Assembly: GCA_964430695.1 (NCBI GenBank)
Contig: CAYSFO010000001.1
Coordinates: forward strand, 1 to 64,000
DNA: 64,000 nucleotides
Direction of reading: 5' to 3'
Origin: MGBC108787 sp964430695
GTDB lineage: Bacteria; Bacillota_I; Bacilli_A; RF39; UBA660
Of this stretch, positions 32,954 through 42,565 are shown piece by piece. How positions within the stretch are numbered: position 1 is the first letter of the stretch; the number at the start of each line of letters is the position of its first letter. The notes below the pieces were generated by a model, which searched no databases, was not told the DNA's origin, and saw only the letters and a list, made by a program, of their open reading frames with translations. A program made the position numbers and the translations under genes.

Positions 32954-33877
32954 TTATACCCTTTCTATTATTCGTAATTTTGCACTTTTACTACGACTAT
33001 TTTCTTCTAATTCTTTCTTGCTAGCTACAATTGGCTTTTTATTTATTATCTTAATTAAAGGTTTATAGGCCTCTGGTATTTCCGGTAAACCTTTAACAAG
33101 TTCATTCACTTCACTATACTTTTTAAAAATTCGTTTCACAATTCGATCTTCTAACGAATGAAATGTAATTACACAAATTCTTCCACCTTTTTTTAGCAAA
33201 TGAATGGCATCGGGTAAAACACTTTCTAAAACATTTAATTCATTATTTACTTCAATTCGAATGGCTTGAAAAATTTGTCTTTCGGGATGTTTGTCATAAA
33301 AATATTTGGCTCCCACAGCAGATTCAATAATGGATACTAATTCCATGGTTGTTTCTATCATTTTCTTCTTTCGATACTTTACTATGGCTTCCACAATGCA
33401 TTTACTCATTTTCTCTTCCCCATAAGAGTAAAACATTTCTAGTAAATCTTCTTTTTTATATTCGTTTACAACTTGCCATGCACTAAACGCTTGTCTCGTA
33501 TCCATACGCATATCTAACTTTGCATCATGCATATAAGAAAATCCTCGTCTATCTTCATCTATTTGTGGGCTAGAGACACCAAGATCAAACAAGATTCCAT
33601 CCACTTCATGGATATTTTCTTCTTCCATATACTTTTTCATATGGACAAAATCACTATGAAAGATTTTAAAGTTTTCTCCTACTTTTTTTAATTCTTGAGA
33701 AGAATACTCTATCGCTTCTTCATCACGATCGAAGGCAAATAAATATCCCTTTTTTATTTTTTCTAAAATACATTTACTATGACCAGCAAATCCTAAGGTT
33801 GCATCAATATAGATTCCGTTTTCTTTTATCTCTAAACAATCTATAGCTTCTTTTCGTAAAACACTATAATGCTTCAT
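32954..33877 (-). CDS. rsmH: 16S rRNA m4C1402 methyltransferase
   Basis: A 307-residue SAM-dependent methyltransferase. It starts MKHYSVLRKEAIDCL, with the motif DATLGFAGHS, then DGILFDLGVSSPQID and, near the end, GRICVITFHSLEDRIVK, all typical of RsmH (MraW). It methylates N4 of C1402 in 16S rRNA. It overlaps the end of mraZ by one base and is followed at once by ftsL. Confidence 0.96.
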   Translation of the reverse strand: MKHYSVLRKEAIDCLEIKENGIYIDATLGFAGHSKCILEKIKKGYLFAFDRDEEAIEYSSQELKKVGENFKIFHSDFVHMKKYMEEENIHEVDGILFDLGVSSPQIDEDRRGFSYMHDAKLDMRMDTRQAFSAWQVVNEYKKEDLLEMFYSYGEEKMSKCIVEAIVKYRKKKMIETTMELVSIIESAVGAKYFYDKHPERQIFQAIRIEVNNELNVLESVLPDAIHLLKKGGRICVITFHSLEDRIVKRIFKKYSEVNELVKGLPEIPEAYKPLIKIINKKPIVASKKELEENSRSKSAKLRIIERV

Positions 33878-34305
33878 TAGAAATTCACATCCATAAATAA
33901 ATTTTCGGCAATATCGGATAATTTATCCTTGTTATCAGTCATAAATTCATCCCATGCACCTAAGTCCCATATTTCAATACGATCGTTAGCGCCGATTATT
34001 ACACATTCACGTGTTAAACCGGCGTAACTAACGAGTGGGGAGGTAAGGCAAGTTCTTCCTTGTCGATCGAACTCGCATTCAGTAGCACCAGAAAAGAAGG
34101 ATCTAATAAATGTACGGGCATCTTTTTTTGTAAAAGGTAGAGTTTTTAGTTGGTTTTCTAGTTTTTCCCATTCCGCAAGAGAATAAACATATAAACACTT
34201 TTCTAGACCACGTGCTACGATAAACTTTTCTCCAAGTGCACTTCTGAACTTAGAAGGTAACACAAGTCTTGATTTATCATCAATGTTATGATGATATTCA
34301 CCCAT
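33877..34305 (-). CDS. mraZ: MraZ transcriptional regulator
   Basis: From MGEYHHNIDDKSRLVLPSKF at 34305 the product is 142 residues with two SpoVT/AbrB-like MraZ domains; the second includes DRQGRTCL. MraZ binds repeats in its own promoter and controls the division operon. The four boxes at 34322-34355 are the expected targets. An upstream in-frame start would extend into those boxes and is rejected. Confidence 0.95.
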   Translation of the reverse strand: MGEYHHNIDDKSRLVLPSKFRSALGEKFIVARGLEKCLYVYSLAEWEKLENQLKTLPFTKKDARTFIRSFFSGATECEFDRQGRTCLTSPLVSYAGLTRECVIIGANDRIEIWDLGAWDEFMTDNKDKLSDIAENLFMDVNF

Positions 34306-34321
34306 GAACAATTTAAATCCC

Positions 34322-34355
34322 CCACTTTCTACCACAATGTACCACTGTCTACCAC
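34322..34355 (-). promoter_or_regulatory. Four MraZ boxes
   Basis: On the minus strand GTGG recurs at exact 10-bp steps (GTGGTAGACA, GTGGTACATT, GTGGTAGAAA, GTGGGGG). Known MraZ operators have three or four such repeats spaced by one helical turn. Confidence 0.9.
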
Positions 34356-34356
34356 T

Positions 34357-34385
34357 ATATTACACGATTGAATGAAAAAAGTAAA
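34357..34385 (-). promoter_or_regulatory. Promoter of the division operon
   Basis: TTTACT (34385-34380), a 17-base spacer and TAATAT (34362-34357), directly followed by the MraZ boxes. Confidence 0.7.
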
Positions 34386-34416
34386 TAGTTTTAGCAAAAA
34401 AATTAAAAAAACTTTA

Positions 34417-34441
34417 CAAAAAAAAATAGCAAAATGCTATT
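34417..34441 (-). terminator. Terminator of the phosphoesterase gene
   Basis: On the minus strand AATAGC-ATTTT-GCTATT is followed by TTTTTTTG. Confidence 0.7.
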
Positions 34442-35380
34442 TTAAAATTTCTTTCCTACATATACTCTCTTTCGAGTAGCTTCTGGTAAGGTAAGTTCTT
34501 CATCTCCAGTAAAGGCGACAACATCCATATGTTGATAACAAAGATAGTTTAATGGTTGCAATATTCTAGGAGCGCAATGTTGTATCTTAATAATTCCTCC
34601 ACTTATCAAAAGATTCGTTCCTGTTGGCAATGTTAAAAGTCCTCTAGATACTTTGGGAAATATTTCTCTTGTGGGAGAAATGATACCTCGATTTCCTAAA
34701 ACAACGTCATCAAGTATAGCTGGCATACAGCCTTCATGATAATGCCCACTCATAATTAAATCATACTCTTGAAACATAGAAACAATCCGTTCATCTTTAT
34801 AAAACTCTGGGGAATGCATTAAAGCAATTTTTAGACGATTCTTGGGCAAATCCATATATAACCTTTTTAAATTTGTTAAATCCTGATGAAGATTTTCTAA
34901 ATTTTCTCTATCTTCATTTGAACGCCAATAGGCATACTTTTGAAAATGACCCATAAATAAAATGTCTTTCGCATAATATAGTTTATCATTTAATAGAAAA
35001 ACATTATTCATACGAGCAACCTCTTGCCAAAAATCATCATTATAGCAATCTTTATGTTCCCTGTTGTCAATAAAATCATGACTTCCTAAAACAATAAGCG
35101 TTGGGGCAATGCTTGTACATGCTTTAATAAAGTCAAGTAATCGCTTTGCTTGTATTTCATCTTCTAAATCTTCGGGAGAATCAAATAAATCCCCCAATAA
35201 ACAAATATGATCTGGTTGTTGTGCATCCAATTGATGCTTTAAATGTTCTGGCACTTTTTCTGGTACAGTGCGACTTATATGTAAATCTCCCAAAGCGGAA
35301 ATTTTAATATCCTCTTTTACATTTTTGTTATAAAATGTAGTATTCGTAATTTTTAAATAATTACTTGGCACAATTCGCAT
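34442..35380 (-). CDS. Calcineurin-like metallophosphoesterase
   Basis: A 312-residue protein with the metal-binding motifs ALGDLH, LLGDLFDS, LGSHDF, ALMHSPE and SGHYHEG in order. This is the YkuE/YmdB-like class of phosphoesterases; the substrate (nucleotide, lipid or protein phosphate) is not determined by the motifs. It has no signal peptide. It is a single gene between the division cluster and the ABC-like gene, with its own terminator. Confidence 0.88.
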   Translation of the reverse strand: MRIVPSNYLKITNTTFYNKNVKEDIKISALGDLHISRTVPEKVPEHLKHQLDAQQPDHICLLGDLFDSPEDLEDEIQAKRLLDFIKACTSIAPTLIVLGSHDFIDNREHKDCYNDDFWQEVARMNNVFLLNDKLYYAKDILFMGHFQKYAYWRSNEDRENLENLHQDLTNLKRLYMDLPKNRLKIALMHSPEFYKDERIVSMFQEYDLIMSGHYHEGCMPAILDDVVLGNRGIISPTREIFPKVSRGLLTLPTGTNLLISGGIIKIQHCAPRILQPLNYLCYQHMDVVAFTGDEELTLPEATRKRVYVGKKF

Positions 35381-35454
35381 ATGTTGTCCCCCTTACATAA
35401 TCACTGCTATGCTATTATAGCATTATTCATCGCTTTTAACAACAAAGCCTTATC

Positions 35455-37116
35455 TCATTTCTTTCTTAACTCTCCTTTTTCAATCAAGAAAGTTGAATCT
35501 ACAATGTCTTTACAATTATCATTAGCAGAAAAAATTAAAATTGTTTTTTTCCCTTTAAACTCTTTTAATACCTTTTTAACCGCTTCTTCATCTTTATTAG
35601 TCAAATAACTAGGAAATTCATATAATACTAAAATTTCGCTATTCATAAGTAAAAGTCTTGCTAAGGATAACAAATACAATTCTTTTTGAGATAAATCTTT
35701 GACATTTGTTTTTAAACCTAAAGGATGACTCATAATTAAATCATAAACGGAAGCTAGTTTACAAACTTCTATAATTCTTTCTTTATTGTTACATACTAAT
35801 TTTAAATTACTAAGAACCGTTCCTTCATAAAAATAAGGTTTTGTTGTTAAGTAATTAATATTCGTTTTATACACTTTCTTTGTAAAATCTTTAATATTAA
35901 TCTTATCAATATATACTTCTCCTCTATCTGGCATAATGATGCGGCGCAGTAAATAAAATATAGTTCGTTTTCCACTACTTCTTGTTCCTTGAAACAAAAC
36001 AATTTGGTTGGATGGAATATTAAAGGAAATATTTTTTAATTCTGTAAGTCCTGTATCATCTGCTTTTGGAACATAATTTACTTTTACAAAATCTATTTCT
36101 CCATTGATATCGTCTTTATTTAAACTACCAAATTTAAATTGTTCTTTTTCATCAAAATTTAAAATAATATTCACACGGTTTGTAGCTACATATGTATTTT
36201 TTAAATCCGTCAAAATATTTAAAAAATCTTTACTATTCGTAACACTATCTGTTAAGTAAGATACAATCACTAAATAAACGGTTAAAGTAACTAAATCATG
36301 AGATAACATAAACACTAAAAATAAAGTTCCAATATAAATAACGGTTTTATAAAACATAAAAAAGTAATTGTCTAAATAAGAAGTTTTTACAGTATATTTA
36401 TGTTTCGCTTTCAAAAATGCTTCATTACTCTTTTGATAATTTTCTTTAATCTTCTGTGTAATATTTAAATCATCTAACATATTTTTAGAATCAATAATTT
36501 CGGAAAACACACCAAATTCATCATCTACTGTTTCTTTTACAACTTTGTTGGCTTTACTAATTGTATTATTAATCTTATCCATAACAAAATAATTAACAAT
36601 AACGACTCCTATCACAATAAATCCAACCGAAATACTAATCCCAAAAACATAAACTACTGTTAAAATAATTTGAAATAAATACTTAAACTTGCTACAAATC
36701 GTATCAGAAAACTTAGCCACATCATAAACATCACTATGAAAAATATTAATTAATTTTTCTTTGGAATGATTTACAAAATTCTTTTCTTTTCCTGAAGCAA
36801 TCTTATCAAATATTTGGGATTGAATATTTTTATAAGTATATCCAACCAAATTAATTGTATTACGATAATTCAAATCGGAAGAAAAAGCACGAAGAAACAT
36901 AAAAATTAGCACAAGGGATAAGCAAAGAATAGCAAAACCATAATTTTGCTCTGCTAAAGATGTTGTTACTTTTGCCGCATACATTGCTTCTGATAATAAA
37001 CATAAACTTGGAACCGCAACCGTTACAAATTGATAAATCCACATTCCTTTATGAGGCTTAGCAAGTTTATACCATTCTTTAAACATTTTTATGTTGTCTA
37101 ACACTAGAACCACCAC
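35455..37116 (-). CDS. ABC exporter-like protein with degenerate ATPase motifs
   Basis: Six hydrophobic spans in residues 20-300 form an ABC-exporter membrane domain, followed by a nucleotide-binding domain. Its motifs are altered: Walker A reads GTRSSGKRT, so Lys is followed by Arg; the LSGGQ signature is LSQKE; Walker B ends VLYEFP, with Tyr for the Mg-binding Asp; and the H-loop reads IFSAND without His. ATP binding and hydrolysis are therefore doubtful. It might act as a half-transporter with an active partner or as a non-transport membrane protein. It is a lone gene. Confidence 0.75.
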   Translation of the reverse strand: MVVLVLDNIKMFKEWYKLAKPHKGMWIYQFVTVAVPSLCLLSEAMYAAKVTTSLAEQNYGFAILCLSLVLIFMFLRAFSSDLNYRNTINLVGYTYKNIQSQIFDKIASGKEKNFVNHSKEKLINIFHSDVYDVAKFSDTICSKFKYLFQIILTVVYVFGISISVGFIVIGVVIVNYFVMDKINNTISKANKVVKETVDDEFGVFSEIIDSKNMLDDLNITQKIKENYQKSNEAFLKAKHKYTVKTSYLDNYFFMFYKTVIYIGTLFLVFMLSHDLVTLTVYLVIVSYLTDSVTNSKDFLNILTDLKNTYVATNRVNIILNFDEKEQFKFGSLNKDDINGEIDFVKVNYVPKADDTGLTELKNISFNIPSNQIVLFQGTRSSGKRTIFYLLRRIIMPDRGEVYIDKINIKDFTKKVYKTNINYLTTKPYFYEGTVLSNLKLVCNNKERIIEVCKLASVYDLIMSHPLGLKTNVKDLSQKELYLLSLARLLLMNSEILVLYEFPSYLTNKDEEAVKKVLKEFKGKKTILIFSANDNCKDIVDSTFLIEKGELRKK

Positions 37117-37177
37117 TCTACTATAATTAATATAAAAGATATTAAAAGAAATAGCAATCCCTAATTTATTCCAAAGA

Positions 37178-37200
37178 AAAAAGAGCTTTTACGCTCTACT
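37178..37200 (-). terminator. Terminator overlapping the efp stop
   Basis: On the minus strand AGAGC-GTAAAA-GCTCT is followed by TTTTTTC; the stop codon is in the loop. Confidence 0.8.
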
Positions 37201-37749
37201 TGAATATTTCCCATCTTTTGTAGAAATAATAATCTTTTCTCCTGTTTCAATAAATAATGGAACTTTTACTGTATACCCAGTTTCTAAAGTCGCATCTTTC
37301 ATTGCATTATTTGCTGTATTTCCTTTCACAGCTGGTTCTGTTTCTATAACTTCAAATTCGATTTTTTCAGGAAGAGTTATTCCAATAATTTCTCCTTCAT
37401 AAAAATCAATCATGATTTCTAAATTTTCGATTAAGTATTTCTTATCGTCGCCCAAAACACTTTCTGGAATTTCAATTTGTTCATATGTATTTGTATCCAT
37501 AAATACATATGAATCTCCACTCGCATATAAATATTGCATCGGGGATTTTGTCACATGTGCTCTATCAACTTTTGTTCCTGAATTAAAAGATACTTCTGTA
37601 ATAGAACCTGTTTTCAAATTCTTAAGTTTCATTTTCACAAATGCTGCGCCTTTTCCAGGTTTCACATGAGAAAACTCTTGAACAACACAAGGAAATCCTT
37701 CCACCATGATTGTCATTCCATTTTTAATATCATTAACGCTTACGTTCAT
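37189..37749 (-). CDS. efp: Elongation factor P
   Basis: A 186-residue three-domain protein of standard length, starting MNVSVNDIKNGMTIMVEGFP and containing FSHVKPGKGAAFVKMKLKN. The tip Lys at KPGKG is the position modified in Bacilli. EF-P rescues ribosomes stalled at polyproline. It follows rpmG by 15 bases in the same direction. Confidence 0.97.
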   Translation of the reverse strand: MNVSVNDIKNGMTIMVEGFPCVVQEFSHVKPGKGAAFVKMKLKNLKTGSITEVSFNSGTKVDRAHVTKSPMQYLYASGDSYVFMDTNTYEQIEIPESVLGDDKKYLIENLEIMIDFYEGEIIGITLPEKIEFEVIETEPAVKGNTANNAMKDATLETGYTVKVPLFIETGEKIIISTKDGKYSSRA

Positions 37750-37764
37750 TTCCTAACCTCCTAA

Positions 37765-37938
37765 TTATTTTCCTAATTTTGTTTCTTTAAATGTTGTTGT
37801 TTTTTTACATTTAGGACAATATTTTTGTAATTCTAATTTGTCAACAGTATTTTTCTTATTTTTTATACTTGGTCTTCTTTGATATCCACATTCTGTACAT
37901 TTAAGACCAAAAAATACTCGATTTAGATTTTTTGCCAT
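37765..37938 (-). CDS. rpmG: Ribosomal protein L33
   Basis: A 57-residue protein with two Cys pairs (CTECGYQ and CPKCKK), i.e. the zinc-binding form of L33, and the typical KNKKNTVDKLELQKYCPKC region. GAGAGG precedes the ATG at 37938. It is co-directional with efp. Confidence 0.93.
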   Translation of the reverse strand: MAKNLNRVFFGLKCTECGYQRRPSIKNKKNTVDKLELQKYCPKCKKTTTFKETKLGK

Positions 37939-38002
37939 GTAAGATACCTCTCTTTCTTATAAAACTATATGTATTATATAGTAAAATGTGTTTATTTGCA
38001 AA

Positions 38003-39283
38003 TTATTCCTGCTCTTTCTTAAATAAATGGATGTTTCTTTTTAAATCTCTGGTCATTTCATTTCCAAAATAATTAAATTGGCAAGGAAAAAAATGAGGAT
38101 TCCAAATCTTAAGTAAAAAGTCTAAGTTTTCTTTTAATTGTGGATAAGGCGTTATACTGATTACTTTGATGCCATAAAGTTTATAATAGTCCTCTTTTCT
38201 CATAATGATATTATGATTATAATCTATAACAATAACCTCATTCGGTAATTGCATTTCTATCCAGGAATGGTAATATACATCTATTTCGTTTATTGTTGCG
38301 CTGCCACTTACTAAACTTACCATTTGTACTGTTGGGTATTGTTTTTCAAAAAATGCGAATGTATAAGGAATAGCATTTTCATGACAGTTATGATAACGAT
38401 TTTCGGATAATAAAATTTTTTCTTCCTCTTCACTTACAATATCGGAAAGTAAACGAAATACAAATCCTCCAAATTCTTCATCAAAATATATATAGCGTTT
38501 CTTTTCTTCATCATAACAAACAAAATCACTTTCTGCTTTTGGATTTAAAGTAAATGCATCTATTCTTTCACGGGTTTTATAATAAAGTTGATTTTGATTA
38601 TCACAATTTTTAAAAAATAAATCATCACTAAATAAAGTGTAATTTCTCCTATTGATTCCGTCTTCCCCATATTTAGCGGTTAAATAAGGATAATTTCTTC
38701 CTAAATCCGTTAATATTTCTTTAGAAAATAATAAAAAGAACATCTGAAGCTCAAAACTATTGAATACTTCTATTAGTCCAAAAAATCGATATAAATCATA
38801 TTTATCCAATTCATTAAAAATTTTCATTTCAAAAACGTCAAAATAATCCTTTTTCTTCATAACCAAATTTTTACTATAATCTACTATTTTCTCTTCCTCA
38901 TCTTCTAAAAAAGAAAATAGTAAAATAATACCATTAAAATTTGACTTACCAACTAAAACTTTAGGATTTATTATATCCATAGAACATGCAAGTTTAAGAG
39001 TACGAGCATAATCTACCTGTTCCCTCTTTTGTTTATCAAATAAAGTCTTTATATCAAACTCTTGTAATTTTCGATTGGAAAAGAATGAAAAGGGATAATT
39101 CTTATTCTTGTATTTAAAACTATATTCGTAATTTGAATGATTCAATTTTGTAATTCTATCCGATTTACCATTTTCTTGCAAAGTAAAATTAACCAAATCT
39201 TCTAATGATGCAAAATCTTCACATTTTATTTTTTCTTCTGAAGAAAGTAAAAACCTTATATTCTCGAAATTCTCCATCAACAT
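38003..39283 (-). CDS. Unknown protein with possible papain-like triad
   Basis: A 426-residue soluble protein that I do not recognise. The C-terminal 140 residues contain NCHENA, then YYHSWIE about 45 residues later and VIVIDYNHN about 13 further on. This Cys, His and Asp/Asn order is that of transglutaminase and papain-like folds. The N-terminal 270 residues are mixed alpha/beta with SDRITKL and KNYPFSFF segments of no known family. It is a single gene with short flanks. Confidence 0.45.
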   Translation of the reverse strand: MLMENFENIRFLLSSEEKIKCEDFASLEDLVNFTLQENGKSDRITKLNHSNYEYSFKYKNKNYPFSFFSNRKLQEFDIKTLFDKQKREQVDYARTLKLACSMDIINPKVLVGKSNFNGIILLFSFLEDEEEKIVDYSKNLVMKKKDYFDVFEMKIFNELDKYDLYRFFGLIEVFNSFELQMFFLLFSKEILTDLGRNYPYLTAKYGEDGINRRNYTLFSDDLFFKNCDNQNQLYYKTRERIDAFTLNPKAESDFVCYDEEKKRYIYFDEEFGGFVFRLLSDIVSEEEEKILLSENRYHNCHENAIPYTFAFFEKQYPTVQMVSLVSGSATINEIDVYYHSWIEMQLPNEVIVIDYNHNIIMRKEDYYKLYGIKVISITPYPQLKENLDFLLKIWNPHFFPCQFNYFGNEMTRDLKRNIHLFKKEQE

Positions 39284-39340
39284 CCCCTCTTTTTTGTAAT
39301 TGATATACTACAAAAATTATCATTAAATGTCAACTTTACA

Positions 39341-41290
39341 CTAATAATTTGCAAATACATAATCACTGACGGCTTTACTGATATAACGATTGATATAAGC
39401 AAAATAATCACTATTTCCATTATAATGGCTTACATTTGGACTAATGGTTACCATACTATATTTTGGTGCATCACTTGGAGCATACATAGCAAATGTATTT
39501 GTGATGGTTAAAACGTCTCCTTTGCCATCCTTATTGCTATCATAATAAGCTTCACTTGTCCCTGTTTTCCCTACGGGACTAAACTTTGTATCTGCATACC
39601 CATACCCTGTCCCTAAATTAACTACTTGATACAATCCTGTTTTAATTCGGTCAAAGTATTCTTGTTCTAATGAATAGGTACTTAAAATTTCCTTTGTATT
39701 TTCTAAAATGACATTCCCCTCTTTATCTTCTATATGGTCCATTAAAGATAATTTATAACGAACTCCATTATTAGCAATTGTATTTATATACTGTAAAAGT
39801 TCTATCGGGGTATAGGTATCATATTGGCCAATAGCAAAGTTTAATAACAAATCTGGAGCAATTGTACTTCCTTTAATTCCTGTAACTTCATTTGGTAAAT
39901 CAATTCCTGTTTCTACTCCTAAGCCAAATTGAGCAAAGGTATTACGATAAATTTCAAATTCTCTTTCTGATACATTCATTTTCATATTATAGGAATACGA
40001 ATACCCTGCCAATTTTATTGCTAATAAAAATTGATAATAATTAGAACTTGTTTTTAAAGCGGTAATGTCATCAATATAGCCAAGACTTTTATAGGAACAT
40101 TTTGCAGGAACTAGATATAATTTTACACATGAATCTTTGATTTTCTTTCCCACATTTACTAAACCATTTTGATAGGCCATGGCCATACTGGCACCTTTTA
40201 CAACACTTCCTACAGTGAATGATGCATTTACTACATCACTTTCGGCATTTACGAACACATCTTGCTCTACATATTTAAGGCCCGCTATTGCTTTTATAGC
40301 ACCCGTGTTAGGATCTCCAATCAGAACATAACTTCCTTGGTAATATTCGGTATTTTTAAGTTTTTTTCCATTTTTTATTTGTTCTTTTAAAATTTCTTCT
40401 ATTCCTAGTTGCATTTGAATATCAATAGAAAGAACCAAGTCATTTCCCCGTTTTCCTTCCGTTACTTGAACAAGAGTTCCATCTTCATTTACTCGATAAA
40501 TATCTTTTTCTCCACGAAGATAAGAATCATACTCTTTTTCTAAATAACTAATTCCCACAATATCATCTAGGGCATATCCTTGATTTAAATAAAAATTTTC
40601 TAATTCTTCCGGAATCCTCCCTACACTTCCAAAAATACTTTTTAATGTATTTCCATAGGGATAGTCTCTTTTAAAATACATCTCATTGGTTACACCTGGG
40701 ATCTTTTCTTCTAAAACACGGGCATATTCTTGTTCTGTTACATCCAATTTAATCATTTTTGCATCATAAGAAAGACCTTTATTCATTAAGCTATACACAT
40801 AAGCGGCTTTTTTATCCATATCATTAAAATCGGATAACATTTCATCCGTAATTCGATCTAATTTTAATAAATACAAATCATTGCTTGTCAATTTTCTACG
40901 ATTATATAATTCATATTCTTCTTCGGTAATTAACTTTTTGGCTTCTTTGCTATTTTGCACTAGCCAAAACTTTTTTAATTCTCCCACACTTGCCGAAGTT
41001 TTAAATTCTAAAATATTGGCTAACGCATAAGCAATTTCTACTTCTTCTTTGTCATGTATCGTATTAATTTTACGATATACAATTGCTTTTACTCCTACAT
41101 TATCTACTAAAACATTTCCATTGATATCTAAAATTCTTCCTCTAGGGGTTGATAAAGAACTTACATAGACATTTACTTTCTCTTGATATAAATCTTGATA
41201 ATACTCTTTTTCATGAAAAATAAGTCGATATAGAGTAAAAACAGAAAATAAAAAGAAACTAAAGGCAAATAAAGTATATAATTTTTTCAT
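39341..41290 (-). CDS. Class B penicillin-binding protein 2-like transpeptidase
   Basis: From the ATG at 41290 (AGGTG site) the product is 649 residues. An N-terminal span is followed by a dimerisation domain (STPRGRILDINGNVLVDN) and a transpeptidase with GSVVKG (S-x-x-K), TSSNYY (S-x-N) and VGKTGTSEA (K-T-G), all intact. It has no PASTA repeats. It is a candidate elongation PBP. It is the third class B PBP of the window and complete, unlike the one cut by the element. Confidence 0.9.
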   Translation of the reverse strand: MKKLYTLFAFSFFLFSVFTLYRLIFHEKEYYQDLYQEKVNVYVSSLSTPRGRILDINGNVLVDNVGVKAIVYRKINTIHDKEEVEIAYALANILEFKTSASVGELKKFWLVQNSKEAKKLITEEEYELYNRRKLTSNDLYLLKLDRITDEMLSDFNDMDKKAAYVYSLMNKGLSYDAKMIKLDVTEQEYARVLEEKIPGVTNEMYFKRDYPYGNTLKSIFGSVGRIPEELENFYLNQGYALDDIVGISYLEKEYDSYLRGEKDIYRVNEDGTLVQVTEGKRGNDLVLSIDIQMQLGIEEILKEQIKNGKKLKNTEYYQGSYVLIGDPNTGAIKAIAGLKYVEQDVFVNAESDVVNASFTVGSVVKGASMAMAYQNGLVNVGKKIKDSCVKLYLVPAKCSYKSLGYIDDITALKTSSNYYQFLLAIKLAGYSYSYNMKMNVSEREFEIYRNTFAQFGLGVETGIDLPNEVTGIKGSTIAPDLLLNFAIGQYDTYTPIELLQYINTIANNGVRYKLSLMDHIEDKEGNVILENTKEILSTYSLEQEYFDRIKTGLYQVVNLGTGYGYADTKFSPVGKTGTSEAYYDSNKDGKGDVLTITNTFAMYAPSDAPKYSMVTISPNVSHYNGNSDYFAYINRYISKAVSDYVFANY

Positions 41291-41354
41291 AAAAAACACC
41301 TACTATTAGTATTCAAAAAAAATTTTTTTTCATACAATGTACTAGGTGGTAATT

Positions 41355-41615
41355 ATGTATAATATTATAGAAAGATATATGAATAAGCTAACGAAAACGG
41401 ATGTAGATAATTTTGCTCGTAAAAATAATGTATTTTTAAATGAGGAAGAGTTAGATTTTACTTATACTTTTGTAAAAAAAAACTGGTTTTCTGTTATTTC
41501 GAATCCCAGTTCTCTAAATCTTGATCGCTATAAAGATAAATTCTCTGAAGAAAACTTAATTAAAATGAAGAAATTATTCAAAGAATATTCTATTCGCTAT
41601 AAAAATTATTTATAA
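41355..41615 (+). CDS. DUF2624 (YqfT-like) protein
   Basis: An 86-residue protein starting MYNIIERYMNKLTKTDV after TAGGTGG. Its pattern (FARKNNVFLNEEELDFTYTFVKKNW) fits the DUF2624/YqfT family, whose gene neighbours the endonuclease IV gene in Bacillus as here. It converges with nfo, overlapping it by 10 bases. The function is unknown. Confidence 0.7.
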   Translation: MYNIIERYMNKLTKTDVDNFARKNNVFLNEEELDFTYTFVKKNWFSVISNPSSLNLDRYKDKFSEENLIKMKKLFKEYSIRYKNYL

Positions 41616-42484
41616 AAAGCAATAATATCTTGAATCAAATTTGGATTTAGCTTACCTTGTTTAATACTTTCAATTTCAAATTTATATGGTGGGTATAAAC
41701 GTTCTACATAAGGTGTTTCTAATATTTTAGGAACATCTTTTAATTTTTCATTGCATACTACTTTGTATAAGGTATCAAAACCAATGGTTCCAAACCCTAT
41801 ATTTTCATGACGGTCTTTGTGTGTACCTTTCTCGTTTTTACTATCATTTAAGTGAACACAATGTACTTTATCTAAACCTATAAGGGTATCCACTGTTTCT
41901 AAAAGTTCATCAAAGGCAAAAATAGTGTACCCTGCGTCATTTAAATGACAGGTGTCTAAACAAATACCAATATTTTTAGATTTTACTTTAGAAAGAATAG
42001 TTTGTATTTCTTCTAAAGTACAACCACATTCTGTTCCTTTTCCTGCCATTGTTTCAAGTAAAATCATTGGATCATCGTCTTTAATAATGAAATTTAAGGC
42101 ATCACTTATATTTTTAAGAGCAACACTTTTTTCTAATCCTACCGCACTTCCAGGATGTACAACAATATATTTTACACCTAACATTTTACATCTTTGTAAT
42201 TCTTGTTTTAAAAATTGAATACTAAATTGCCATTTTTCTTCACTTGTATTATTTGCTAAATTAATGATATAAGGAGCATGACAAATGACATTTTTTTTTT
42301 CTATCCCTTTTTCTTCCATTAATGCATGCGCTTCTTTTGTTAAATTTGTATCTAAATCTTTACGGATTGTATTTTGAGGTGCACCCGTATAAAACATAAA
42401 AGCATTGGCATCATAGCTTAGTGCTTGTTTGACGCTTCCTAAAAGTTGCTCTTGCGTAAAATTTACATGACATCCTAAAATCAC
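41606..42484 (-). CDS. nfo: Endonuclease IV
   Basis: An AP endonuclease of about 292 residues, with metal-binding motifs VVHPG, LLETMAG, LDTCHLNDAG, VHLNDSK, DRHENIGFG and ILETP in family order. A GTG at 42484 with GGTGAT 5 bases upstream and ILGCHVNF following is the best start. The ATG-free extension upstream is hydrophobic and unlikely. It repairs abasic sites in base-excision repair. Confidence 0.93.
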   Translation of the reverse strand: MILGCHVNFTQEQLLGSVKQALSYDANAFMFYTGAPQNTIRKDLDTNLTKEAHALMEEKGIEKKNVICHAPYIINLANNTSEEKWQFSIQFLKQELQRCKMLGVKYIVVHPGSAVGLEKSVALKNISDALNFIIKDDDPMILLETMAGKGTECGCTLEEIQTILSKVKSKNIGICLDTCHLNDAGYTIFAFDELLETVDTLIGLDKVHCVHLNDSKNEKGTHKDRHENIGFGTIGFDTLYKVVCNEKLKDVPKILETPYVERLYPPYKFEIESIKQGKLNPNLIQDIIAFYK

Positions 42485-42565
42485 TTCTATCACCGAAAAT
42501 ATTATCTCAAAACAAAAAGATAAAAGCAAGTTTATCCTTTTTTAGATGTTGTCATTTTAAATTCT

